The notes beneath the pieces are model-generated. The model did no database searches. It worked only from the letters and a program-made list of their open reading frames with translations, and was not told the origin of the DNA. DNA of 64,000 nt from Cohnella rhizoplanae (GTDB taxonomy: Bacteria > Bacillota > Bacilli > Paenibacillales > Paenibacillaceae). Of the stretch, positions 19,156 to 27,191 are shown one piece after another. A program made the translations under genes and the position numbers. Each line of letters begins with the position of its first letter. The first letter of the stretch is position 1. The DNA lies in NCBI RefSeq assembly GCF_948329515.1, contig NZ_CAOJCN010000001.1, positions 428,766-492,765 on the forward strand, written 5' to 3'.

Positions 19156-19167
19156 ATCGTGTATGAT
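19156..19167. promoter_or_regulatory. GntR operator half in the regulator's own promoter
   Basis: ATCGTGTATGAT differs by one base from the ATCATGTATGAT arms found after the same gene, and it overlaps a TATGAT -10-like hexamer 33 bp upstream of the gntR start. This suggests self-repression. Confidence 0.6.
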
Positions 19168-19199
19168 AAAATGGAGCAAACGTTGAAAAGGGTGAGCCT

Positions 19200-19865
19200 A
19201 TGCCGGACAATCCGCCGTCTCTAAACCGATACGTCCTAGCCGACGAGCTCTATGCGCTGCTCAAAAAACGCATTTTGTCCCATGAAATGTCCGCAGGAGA
19301 TAAAATCAACATCGACAAGCTCGCGAGAGACCTCGGCGTCAGCAACATTCCGATCCGAGAGGCGCTCTCGCGGCTCTCCTCCGAGGGACTCGTATCCGTC
19401 GTCCCGTTCAAGGGCATGTTCGTGGCGGCGATGAACGTCAAAGACATCGACGAGATTTTCGAGATCCGATCGACGCTTGAGACGCTCGCCCTGCGCAAGG
19501 CGGCAGCCCGCATTCCGAAGGAACGTCTTAGCCTGATTCTGGCCGAGACGACGGTCGCGCAGGAGGGTGCGGAAGCGCACCAGGAACCCGCAAGCCGTAT
19601 GTTTAAAATGAACGAAGGGCTGCACGGCACGATATTGGCTTATGCCGGCAACGACAATTTGCAGCGCATGGTCGTGTCGTTGATCGAACGCATCTACCGG
19701 TACTTGAACTTGCTGAACTTTACGATCGCGCTCGCGGACGAACGGGAGGAGCACGTCCAGATCCTGAATGCGCTGCTCGCGGACGACGCGGACGGAGCTG
19801 CGGCCGCATTGGAGCGGCATTTGCAGCGCGCGCGGCAGCGACTGCGCGACAGCTTTTCATCTTAA
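19200..19865 (+). CDS. GntR-family regulator, FadR/FCD subfamily
   Basis: Repressor of 221 residues. A winged helix at 15-80 (INIDKLARDLGVSNIPIREALSRLSSEGLVSVVPFKG region) is followed by an all-alpha FCD ligand domain that begins DIDEIFEIRSTLE and usually binds a sugar acid through a metal. FCD members commonly control uronate or sugar-acid use, which fits the dehydrogenase and dehydratase encoded after it. An inverted repeat matching a site in its own promoter lies between it and the SDR gene, so it probably represses both. Start ATG 19200 has AAAGGG about 8 bp upstream. Confidence 0.88.
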   Translation: MPDNPPSLNRYVLADELYALLKKRILSHEMSAGDKINIDKLARDLGVSNIPIREALSRLSSEGLVSVVPFKGMFVAAMNVKDIDEIFEIRSTLETLALRKAAARIPKERLSLILAETTVAQEGAEAHQEPASRMFKMNEGLHGTILAYAGNDNLQRMVVSLIERIYRYLNLLNFTIALADEREEHVQILNALLADDADGAAAALERHLQRARQRLRDSFSS

Positions 19866-19894
19866 AATGGGAAGCGATTCCCCTTTACGTAATT

Positions 19895-19929
19895 AATCAT
19901 GTATGATACTTTTAAAATCATACATGATT
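19895..19929. promoter_or_regulatory. perfect 13-9-13 inverted repeat, probable GntR operator
   Basis: AATCATGTATGAT (19895-19907) and ATCATACATGATT (19917-19929) are perfect reverse complements with a 9-nt spacer. Each arm is itself nearly symmetric (ATCAT-GT-ATGAT), so two dimers could bind side by side. It lies between the gntR stop and the SDR start, 48 bp upstream of the SDR ATG, in an AT-rich stretch. A terminator role is unlikely since no T tract follows. Confidence 0.8.
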
Positions 19930-19976
19930 TATGATTGTAAAGAACCGGCTGCAACCGGAGAAAGGCAGGTCTGCCC

Positions 19977-20738
19977 ATGCTGTTAAAGGAGAAGGTATGC
20001 CTCATTACCGGCGGCGCGTCGGGCATCGGCGAAGTGACCGCCCGGCGATTCGCGGCCGAAGGCGCGATCGTCGCGGTGGTCGATATCGACGCCGAAGGCG
20101 GGCGCCGCGTAGCGGATGCGATCGAGGCTGTAGGCGGACGGGCTTGCGCCGTGCGCGCCGACGTCTCGTCGGAAGCGGACGTCGCGGGCGCCGTGGCGGA
20201 GATCCTGCAGGCGTACGGCAGGATCGACGTGCTGCTCAACAATGCCGCGACGATCTTGCCCAAGCCGCTTGAGGACGTGAGCGAAGACGAGTGGACGCGC
20301 GTCATCGCCATCAACCTCAAGAGCGTGTACCTGACGATCAAGCATGCGATCCCCGCGCTGCGCCGCTCGAAGGGCAGCATCGTGAACATGGCCTCGCTGA
20401 ACGGTCTCGTCGGCCAGAAGCAGAACGCGATCTACGCATCTACGAAGGGAGCGGTCATCGCGATGACCAAGTCGCTGGCGCTCGATTACGCGCCGGACGG
20501 CGTCCGCGTCAATTGCCTCTGTCCCGCCGGCGTCATGACGCCGCTGCTGGAGCAGTGGCGGCTCCGGCAGCCGGACCCGGACGCGACGACCCGGCTGCTG
20601 AACGACATGCATCCGCTCGGGCGGCCGGCCTCACCGGAGGAGATTGCGGATGCCGCCCTGTTTCTCGCCTCGGAAGGCGCCCGGTTCATCACCGGGGTCG
20701 CGCTGCCCGTCGACGGCGGCGCCTCGCTCGGTTATTAA
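19977..20738 (+). CDS. short-chain dehydrogenase/reductase (sugar or sugar-acid)
   Basis: Classical SDR of 253 residues with the NAD(P)-binding motif TGGASGIG near the N terminus, an acidic VVDID at the end of the second strand (favours NAD), NNAA, and the catalytic Tyr153-x-x-x-Lys157 (YASTK). The C-terminal GVALPVDGGASLGY is typical. It stands next to an enolase-superfamily dehydratase and a GH29 fucosidase. The likely role is oxidation of the released sugar (L-fucose or a similar sugar) to the lactone, or of the 2-keto-3-deoxy acid later in the same route; the sequence does not decide. ATG 19977 follows GGAGAAAGG. Confidence 0.82.
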   Translation: MLLKEKVCLITGGASGIGEVTARRFAAEGAIVAVVDIDAEGGRRVADAIEAVGGRACAVRADVSSEADVAGAVAEILQAYGRIDVLLNNAATILPKPLEDVSEDEWTRVIAINLKSVYLTIKHAIPALRRSKGSIVNMASLNGLVGQKQNAIYASTKGAVIAMTKSLALDYAPDGVRVNCLCPAGVMTPLLEQWRLRQPDPDATTRLLNDMHPLGRPASPEEIADAALFLASEGARFITGVALPVDGGASLGY

Positions 20739-20802
20739 GCAGACGGCACGGAGCCCGCGAGCGGACTTGCATGCCGCCTCGATCATACTTAGGAGGATTC
20801 CC

Positions 20803-21900
20803 ATGAAAATCACAAAAGCCGAAAGCTTCATTTTGCACGTGCCGATCACCCCGCCCATCACCGACGCCATCAACGTCGCTTCGCACTGGGGCGTCACCGG
20901 CGTCCGCATCGAGACGGACGAAGGCATCGTCGGCTACGGCTATACCGGGACGACCGCGAAGGGGGACGAGATGATCGCCGATACGATCGACCGCTATTAC
21001 GCGCCCGCGCTTATCGGCAAGGATCCCTTTATGGTCAGACGTATCTGGGATGAACTGCGGTTCGGTCCGATGCACTGGATCGGACGCGCGGGCATCGCGC
21101 ACATGGCACTCGCGGCCGTGGACGTCGCGCTGTGGGACATCATGTCCAAGTCGGCCGGCAAGCCGCTCTGGCAGTACCTCGGCGGGCACAAGCCGGACAA
21201 GATCAAAGCCTATAACACGAACGGCGGCTGGCTCAACTGGAGCAAGGATCGGCTGATCGCGGACATGACGGCGATGCTGGAGCAGGGATTCACGGCGGTG
21301 AAAATGAAGGTGGGCAAGCCGGATCCGCGCGAGGACTTCGACCGGGTGCAGGCCGTCCGCAAAGCGATCGGCGACGAGGCGGGGCTCATGATCGACGTCA
21401 ACCAGCAGTGGAACATCACGACGGCGATGACTTGGGGCAAAAAGCTGGAGCAGTTCGATCTGATCTGGCTCGAGGAGCCGCTCAATCCCGACGACATCCC
21501 CGGCCACCGCAAGCTGGCGGACGAGCTCAACGTACCGATCGCGCTCGGCGAGCATGTGTACAACAAATACGCGTTCCGCGATTATATCGCGCAGGGCGCC
21601 GTCGAATACGTTCAAGTGGACGTGACGCGGGTGGCCGGGGTGACCGAGTGGCTGCAGGTGGCCGGACTGGCCGCCGCGTACGACCTGCCGATCTGCCCGC
21701 ATGTCGGCGATATGGGACAGATTCACCAGCATCTCGTGGCGGCCACGCCGAACGCCGTCATGCTCGAATACATTCCGTGGATCCGCCATATTTTCGAGGA
21801 GCCGATCGAGGTGGCGAACGGATTCTACAAGCTGCCCGAGCTGCCCGGCGCGTCCACGACGATATTGCCCCGGTACTTCGAGGAGTATCGCGTTAAATAA
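20803..21900 (+). CDS. enolase-superfamily acid-sugar dehydratase
   Basis: Mandelate racemase/muconate lactonizing enzyme fold, 365 residues. The general base pair Lys167-x-Lys169 (VKMKVG), the magnesium ligands Asp198 (IDVNQQW), Glu224 (WLEEP) and Glu250 (ALGEHVY), and His300 (CPHVGD) are all present, so it should be active. The closest roles in this family are sugar-acid dehydratases (fuconate, rhamnonate, galactonate). With the SDR before it, it would convert a sugar acid to the 2-keto-3-deoxy acid. ATG 20803 has AGGAGG 6 bp upstream; it lies 64 bp after the SDR gene and is surely in the same operon. The substrate is inferred from the neighbouring fucosidases. Confidence 0.83.
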   Translation: MKITKAESFILHVPITPPITDAINVASHWGVTGVRIETDEGIVGYGYTGTTAKGDEMIADTIDRYYAPALIGKDPFMVRRIWDELRFGPMHWIGRAGIAHMALAAVDVALWDIMSKSAGKPLWQYLGGHKPDKIKAYNTNGGWLNWSKDRLIADMTAMLEQGFTAVKMKVGKPDPREDFDRVQAVRKAIGDEAGLMIDVNQQWNITTAMTWGKKLEQFDLIWLEEPLNPDDIPGHRKLADELNVPIALGEHVYNKYAFRDYIAQGAVEYVQVDVTRVAGVTEWLQVAGLAAAYDLPICPHVGDMGQIHQHLVAATPNAVMLEYIPWIRHIFEEPIEVANGFYKLPELPGASTTILPRYFEEYRVK

Positions 21901-21954
21901 GCGGTCGCGGAGCCGAGGCTTGCGCGTTGCCGCATCGGGAGGAGCGACTTGGCC

Positions 21955-23232
21955 ATGAGAGCAACGCATCCGGAAGCGCAGTGGTTCGATGAAGCGAGAT
22001 TCGGCCTTTTTATTCACTGGGGACCCTACTCTCTGAGGGAGATCGAAGCGTCGTGGCCGCTCTTGGACAAGAGCGACAAGGCGATCGGCGTCGAGGCATA
22101 CGAGGCCCTGGCCGACGAATTCAATCCCGATCGCTACGACCCCAAGGCTTGGGCGCGCGCGGCGAAGGAAGCGGGCGCCAAGTATGTCGTGCTGACCGCC
22201 AAGCACCATGACGGTTTTTGTCTGTTCGATACGAAGACAACGGATTATAACGCCGTACGGCGAGGTCCGAAGCGCGACCTGATCGCGCCGTATGTTGAGG
22301 CGATGAGGGAAGCGGGACTGAAAGTCGGTCTCTATTTTACGACGATCGACTGGCACGACTCAGACTTCGCGACGATTCCGATCGCGCCTTGGCTGGAGTC
22401 GCCCAAGCCCAACGCGTACGATCCGCTGCGTTGGTGGTCGTTTCACCAGCGCTTCATGGAGCAGCTTCGGGAACTGCTGACAAATTACGGACGAATCGAC
22501 CTGATATGGTTCGACGTGCCCGGGTTCGGCGCGGACCGCTGGCGCAGCCGCGAGGTGAAGCGCATGATGCTGAATCTGCAGCCGCATCTCGTCATCAACG
22601 ACCGGCTGCCAGACGCCGGCGATTATGAGACGCCCGAGCAGTTCGTGCCGCTGCATCCCCCGGAGGAATGGTGGGAGACGTGCATGACGATGAACCATCA
22701 GTGGGCGTACCATTCGGACCCCGATACGTACAAGCCGACTGTAGCGCTGCTCGATACGCTGCTCGAGGTCACGGCCAAAGGCGGCAATCTGCTTCTGAAC
22801 GTCGGTCCGCGTCCGGACGGGACCTGGCCGGAACCTGCCCTTGCGCGGCTTGATGCGATCGGCGCCTGGCTGCGGCATTCCGGAGAGAGCATTTACGGCA
22901 CGCGAAGGACGCCGGAGCACTTTCCCCCGGCGTTCTACGGTCCGACGACCGTCAAGGACAACATCGTCTATTTGCACGTCAGGGATATCCCCCGATTCCC
23001 CCTCGAGCTGCGCGAGATCGGCGGCGGGGTGCGCGGCGTCCGGTTGGTCAGGACGGGAGAGCCGTTGAACTACCGGACGGAGGTGATCAGCGGGTTCGCG
23101 GGAGGCGTCGACGGGCATCACAGCGTCCAGCGACTCTCGATCGATCTGCCGGCCGCGCTGCTGGACGAATGGAACACGGTCGTAGCGGTAGAGTTCGAGG
23201 AACGTCCCGTATGGCCCGCCAGACGCAGCTGA
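21955..23232 (+). CDS. GH29 alpha-L-fucosidase
   Basis: Retaining alpha-L-fucosidase, about 425 residues and without a signal peptide. Family stretches: WFDEARFGLFIHWGPYS, KYVVLTAKHHDGFCLFDT, YFTTIDWHD, and IDLIWFDVPG with the likely nucleophile Asp187. MNHQWAY and GGNLLLNVGPRPDG close the barrel. It is shorter than GH29 enzymes that carry extra lectin-like domains. ATG 21955 lies 10 bp after GGAGGAG; TTG 21949, also in frame, is an alternative. Last gene of the + strand sugar locus, 54 bp after the dehydratase. It would release L-fucose inside the cell from imported oligosaccharides. Confidence 0.9.
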   Translation: MRATHPEAQWFDEARFGLFIHWGPYSLREIEASWPLLDKSDKAIGVEAYEALADEFNPDRYDPKAWARAAKEAGAKYVVLTAKHHDGFCLFDTKTTDYNAVRRGPKRDLIAPYVEAMREAGLKVGLYFTTIDWHDSDFATIPIAPWLESPKPNAYDPLRWWSFHQRFMEQLRELLTNYGRIDLIWFDVPGFGADRWRSREVKRMMLNLQPHLVINDRLPDAGDYETPEQFVPLHPPEEWWETCMTMNHQWAYHSDPDTYKPTVALLDTLLEVTAKGGNLLLNVGPRPDGTWPEPALARLDAIGAWLRHSGESIYGTRRTPEHFPPAFYGPTTVKDNIVYLHVRDIPRFPLELREIGGGVRGVRLVRTGEPLNYRTEVISGFAGGVDGHHSVQRLSIDLPAALLDEWNTVVAVEFEERPVWPARRS

Positions 23233-23243
23233 ATTCGCGACGC

Positions 23244-23828
23244 TTAAGCGGTCGCTATTCGCTCCATGACGTCCTCCACAGACGCATCGGGCGGCCATGC
23301 GAGGCTGATCGTCGTGCCCTTGCCCGGCGCGGACCGCACCTCGATCCGCCCGCCCATCGCCTGGACGAGCGTCTTGGCGATCGCCATGCCGAGTCCGCTG
23401 CCTTCCGGCGCACGGTCGGTGTCCGTGCCGCGATAGTACCGCTCGAACAGCAGGCTTGCCGTCTCCGCATCCATGCCGATTCCGTCGTCGCGGAAGTCGA
23501 CCCGCCAGCCGCCGCCCGGCGTCTCGCGCAGTTCCACGGTCAGCCGCGTTTCCGGCGGGTTGTGTATCATCGCGTTGGCGACGAGATTGACGACGACCCG
23601 GCTGAACCAAGGCGCATGGATCCCCGCGACGATCGGCCGCGCTGGCGTCAAGCACCGCACGCGAGCGCCGCCGTACCCGGGGTGGGCGGCGGCGCTTTGC
23701 ACGCTCTGCGCCAGCAGCTCGCCGATGTCCGCCGGCTCGAGCGCCGCCGCTCCCGCGTCGTGTCTGAGCCGGTAGGTCAGCGCCAGGTCGTCGATCAGGC
23801 GATCCATATAGGCCGGACGGTATCGCGG
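23244..23828 (-). pseudogene. C-terminal remnant of a sensor histidine kinase
   Basis: The frame holds the second half of a histidine kinase: the end of the dimerisation helix (MDRLIDDLALTYRLRH), the N box NLVANAMIHN, G1 DDGIGM and G2 GSGLGMAI, and a natural C terminus. The phospho-acceptor His region, sensor and membrane segments are missing: upstream of the conserved RYRPAY the frame runs into a stop at 23850-23852, where an M23 peptidase fragment in the other direction takes over. Without a His box it cannot act as a kinase. No response regulator is next to it. Confidence 0.75.
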
Positions 23829-24085
23829 ATAATAAGCCGGTGGGCAGGGTCAACGCCGAGCAGCCGGCGGGCAACATGGTCGCCATTCGCCATGCGAACG
23901 GCGAGATCACGACCCTGGCGCATTTGAAAAGGGGCTCGGTGAAGGTGAAAGCCGGGGATCGCGTAGCGGCGGGCCAACCGATCGGGCAGTGCGGCAACTC
24001 GGGCGAGTCGACGGAGCCGCATATGCATATCCAGACCGCAGCGGGAGGCGAACCCGCGTCAGCCGGCTCTATACAGATGTACTGA
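23816..24085 (+). pseudogene. M23 peptidase remnant (LytM fold)
   Basis: The frame encodes DGIADNKPVGR, GNMVAIRHANGEITTLAHLK, AGQPIGQCGNSGESTEPHMHIQ and ends EPASAGSIQMY at a stop. These are the middle and the HxH part of a small M23 zinc endopeptidase domain. The N-terminal part, with the first zinc ligand, is missing because the frame begins inside the kinase remnant, and the last strand seems lost as well. It has no credible start or Shine-Dalgarno site. Confidence 0.7.
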
Positions 24086-24147
24086 ACAGGCGGACTCGAT
24101 CTAAGACCGGGCGTCGTCGTGAACGGCGCCGCAAAGGAGGGGCAGGC

Positions 24148-24933
24148 ATGAAGATGATCGCGAAGCGTACCGTCTTGGTCGACGGCAAAAGAACGGAATA
24201 TGCGCTCGACGGTCGCGGTACGCCGGCCATCGTGCTGATCAACGGCGGCGGCGGACCGATCGAAGGCTGGCATAAGGTCTATCATGCATTAGCGGAAAAG
24301 TCGGCGGTATTCGCGTATAACAGGGCGGGTATCGGGAAAAGCGCGAAGCCGGAGGGCCCGCAGGATGGGGAGACGATCGTGGCGGCGCTGCGCGGCGCAT
24401 TGAACGCAGTCGGCGTGAAGCCCCCCTACTTACTCGTCGGTCATTCGCTGGGGGGACTATATGCGAATTTGTACGCGAGGCTGCACCCGGAGGAGACGGT
24501 CGGCGTGGTTCTGCTTGAAGCGAGCCACCCTGGCGATCTAGCCATCGGCGAGCTGCAGAGCGGGGCGGTGAGAGGGGCGAACAAGCTGCTCCGGTTGATG
24601 GATGCGTTGATTGGGCGCCGCAAATGGCATGAGACGAACGAGGTGGCGCAGACCGCGGCGCAAATCGCGCGCGCGGGCGCTTTTCCCGACGTTCCGCTCG
24701 TCGTCGTCAGCGGGGGCAAGCGGCCGCCGATGATGCCGGAAGCCGTCTATGACGTTCGCCGAGACAATCAAACGGAACTCGCCCGGCTGAGCGCCCGCGG
24801 CCGGCAGATCGTCGCCGCGGGCAGCGGACACTTTCCCCAGTTTTCCGAGCCGGCGCTTGTCGTGTCCGCGATTGAAGACTGCCTGGAGGAGGCGCGGTCG
24901 CGCCAGAATCGAGAGGTGGCGCAACGGATTTAA
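24148..24933 (+). CDS. alpha/beta hydrolase
   Basis: Alpha/beta-fold hydrolase of 261 residues with the nucleophile elbow GHSLGG, an oxyanion stretch LINGGGGP, and the catalytic His in GSGHFPQFSEP. No signal peptide. The ATG at 24148 is preceded by AAAGGAGGGG and lies 62 bp after the M23 remnant. Substrate unknown; this group includes many esterases and lactonases, so a lactonase role for the sugar-acid pathway upstream is possible but not shown. It converges with rqcH and shares TTAA with its stop codon. Confidence 0.78.
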   Translation: MKMIAKRTVLVDGKRTEYALDGRGTPAIVLINGGGGPIEGWHKVYHALAEKSAVFAYNRAGIGKSAKPEGPQDGETIVAALRGALNAVGVKPPYLLVGHSLGGLYANLYARLHPEETVGVVLLEASHPGDLAIGELQSGAVRGANKLLRLMDALIGRRKWHETNEVAQTAAQIARAGAFPDVPLVVVSGGKRPPMMPEAVYDVRRDNQTELARLSARGRQIVAAGSGHFPQFSEPALVVSAIEDCLEEARSRQNREVAQRI

Positions 24934-26675
24934 GCCTTTTTGACGACGCTCGGGAGCGCGCGTACGATAGATTCGTCGGGCGTGATGAACAGCGTCTTCT
25001 GGCCGTCGTAGATGACGAAGCCAGGTTTCGCGCCGTTCGGCTTGCGCACGAGACGGATCTTGGTATAGTCGACCGGCACGAGGCTCGATTCCTTGCCTTT
25101 GCTGTAGTAGGCGGCCAGCATGGCGGCTTCCTTCAGCGTCTGTTCGCCGAATTCGGCTGCGCGGATGAGCACGTGGGAGCCCGGCATGTCCTTGGTGTGG
25201 AGCCAAGTATCGCTCGGCTGGCCGAGGCGGTTGGTGACATAATCGTTTTGCGTATTGTTTTTGCCTACATAGATCGGCACGCCCTCGCTGGACGTATAGC
25301 AGAGGATGGCGGGCCGGTCGTTTTTCTTTTTGCCGCGGTCGCCTTTGCGGCCGCCGCGCGCGCGAATGTAGCCTTGCTCCGTCAGCTCGGCGCGGATCTC
25401 CTCGATGTCCGCGGGCGTCGCCGTGTCCAGCCCCTGGAGCACCGAATCGAGATAGGCGATCTCGCGTTCCGTCTCGTCGATCTGCTCGGTGACGACCTCG
25501 CGGCTGTTTTTCATTTTCGTGTATTTGCGGAAATACCGCTGCGCGTTCTCGTTCGGCGTCAGCAGCGGGTCCAGCTGCACGCGGACCGTCGGCTGGTCTT
25601 CCTCGTAATAATCGGTGACCTCGACCTGCTTATCCCCTTTGCTCATCGCATACAGATGCGCGGTCAGCAGCTCTCCGAGCCTTCGGTACTTGTCGGCGCC
25701 CTCGGCGTCTTCCAGCGTCTGGCGCAGCTTCTCCAGCTTTTTGACGTTTTTGGCCGTCTCGTTCTGCAGGAGCCGGGTCAGATCGACGGTGCGCTGACGG
25801 ACGAGATCGCGCTCGGCCTTGTCGATGTAATAGGCCTCGAGACATTCGTTCATCGACGTATAGGCGCGCCGCTCTCCCGGCACGTGCGTCAGCTCCAGCG
25901 CGTGGAACTGGGTGCGTCCCGACGGCTCCAGGACGATCGCCGGCGCGTAGCGTTGCGCTTTGGCGTCCGCCATCAGCGCGGCGAAGGCGGCGGGAACGGC
26001 TTCTGCGCTGCCGCCTGCTCGGAAGACGATCTCTTTGGCCAGCAGCGGGCTCAGGCCCGTGAAGGCCTCGACGAGCGCGCCGGGCAGCGCGGTGCCGGCG
26101 GCAGCCGCGGAAGCCGCCGCGTGCGCCGCGTGCGCCGCGTCCTGGGCCGACGCTTCGAGCGGGTTCAACTTATCCTGCGCCGGCGGCGGAACGTACCGCG
26201 CGCCGGGCAGCACGACCCGGTAGCTGCTGATGGCGGGCGTGACGTGCCGGATGCTGTCGTGCACGACGCCGGTGGCCGGGTCGAGCAGCACCAGGTTGCT
26301 GTGGCGGCCCATGATCTCGAGGACGAGCCGCTTCAGCGACAGATCCCCGAGCTCGTCGCGATGGCGCACGTCGATCTCGACGATGCGCTCGGCGCCGAGC
26401 TGGCGCACGGCCTCGACGATGCCGCCCTCGCAGTGTTTGCGCAGCAGCATGCAGAACATCGGAGGCTCCTGGGGGTTGGCCCAGGGCTGTTCCGTATAAT
26501 GAAGCCTAGGCATGGAAGGGTGCGCGGACAGCAGCAGCTTGCGGCCGAAGCCCTGGCCCCTGATATGCAGCACGATCTCATGCTCCGTAGGCTGGTAAAT
26601 CTTGGCGATGCGGGCGCCGGCGATCTCCTGCAGCTCGTGGACGAGCGCGCGCGCGACGATACCGTCGAGTGACAT
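24930..26675 (-). CDS. rqcH: Rqc2 homolog, ribosome-associated quality control (NFACT protein)
   Basis: 581 residues, colinear with B. subtilis YloA/RqcH. The order is NFACT-N (MSLDGIVARALVHELQEI...LLLSAHPSMPRLHYT), helix-hairpin-helix, a coiled coil (LVRQRTVDLTRLLQNETAKN onward), and NFACT-R (VPIYVGKNNTQNDYVTNRLG, DTWLHTKDMPGSHVLI). The family binds stalled 50S subunits carrying peptidyl-tRNA and adds C-terminal alanine tails that mark the peptide for degradation. ATG at 26675 has AGGAG 10 bp before it; a longer frame to 26735 has no support. It is followed upstream, in the divergent direction, by a repeat array and a P-type ATPase, the same partner as yloB in Bacillus. Confidence 0.92.
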   Translation of the reverse strand: MSLDGIVARALVHELQEIAGARIAKIYQPTEHEIVLHIRGQGFGRKLLLSAHPSMPRLHYTEQPWANPQEPPMFCMLLRKHCEGGIVEAVRQLGAERIVEIDVRHRDELGDLSLKRLVLEIMGRHSNLVLLDPATGVVHDSIRHVTPAISSYRVVLPGARYVPPPAQDKLNPLEASAQDAAHAAHAAASAAAAGTALPGALVEAFTGLSPLLAKEIVFRAGGSAEAVPAAFAALMADAKAQRYAPAIVLEPSGRTQFHALELTHVPGERRAYTSMNECLEAYYIDKAERDLVRQRTVDLTRLLQNETAKNVKKLEKLRQTLEDAEGADKYRRLGELLTAHLYAMSKGDKQVEVTDYYEEDQPTVRVQLDPLLTPNENAQRYFRKYTKMKNSREVVTEQIDETEREIAYLDSVLQGLDTATPADIEEIRAELTEQGYIRARGGRKGDRGKKKNDRPAILCYTSSEGVPIYVGKNNTQNDYVTNRLGQPSDTWLHTKDMPGSHVLIRAAEFGEQTLKEAAMLAAYYSKGKESSLVPVDYTKIRLVRKPNGAKPGFVIYDGQKTLFITPDESIVRALPSVVKKA

Positions 26676-27191
26676 AAAGGCATGACTCCTGACCGATGCG
26701 TATTTATGAATTTCCGTTTCTCTATGATGCCACATCCGGTGCCAAAGGGAAAGGCGGCCGCCTCAAAGCATTAACTAGGCCGCAACATGCTGATTCCGCG
26801 AGGAGATAGGTGCATTTGGACATTAACTCGGTCACCTCATGCCGATTCTGCCCCGAGATAAGTGCATTTGGACATTAACTCGGCCGCCTGATGCCGACTC
26901 CGCCCCGAGATAAGTGCATTTGGACATTAACTCGGCCGCCTCATGCCGATTCCGCCCTGAGATAAGTGCATTTGGACATTAACACGGCCGCCTCATGCCG
27001 ACTCCGCCTCGAGATAAGCGCATCCGGACCTATTCTTGCTCTCTTTCACAGCCCCACCAACCGGACAGCTTATCATGTTCGTCTCCAGAGGCCGCGGACA
27101 AGGGGATATTTCCGGGCTTGGCCGAATAGACATAAGCTAGTAGGCTGTCCGGCTTCGTCCGGAGGGCGATATCCGGGAGGAGGAACCCGTC
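26676..27191. other. 516-bp divergent intergenic region with repeat array
   Basis: No gene is visible. It must hold the promoters of rqcH (leftward) and of the calcium ATPase (rightward); neither is clear by eye. Four 52-bp repeats and degenerate flanks occupy 26769 to about 27030. To their right, CCGGACAGCTTAT (27061-27073) returns in inverted form at 27132-27152, interrupted by 8 bp, which could fold into a long stem before the ATPase gene. Confidence 0.6.
26812..27019. repeat. four tandem 52-bp repeats
   Basis: Units begin at 26812, 26864, 26916 and 26968, each opening GCATTTGGACATTAAC and ending GAGATAAG followed by T or C. They differ from each other at only a few bases. Degenerate half-units flank them (26769-26811 and from 27020, GCATCCGGACC). 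There is no spacer between units, so this is not a CRISPR array. The phase of 52 is not divisible by 3 and no frame is kept. Confidence 0.95.

Noticed and set aside
22360..24285. 641-residue - strand frame spanning GH29 and the kinase/peptidase scar
   Set aside because: It reads antisense to GH29 and in a different frame from the kinase motifs; no conserved motif is present.
26769..27030. CRISPR-like array
   Set aside because: Units are joined directly without unique spacers, no cas gene is near, and 52-bp units are decayed at both ends; these are plain tandem repeats.
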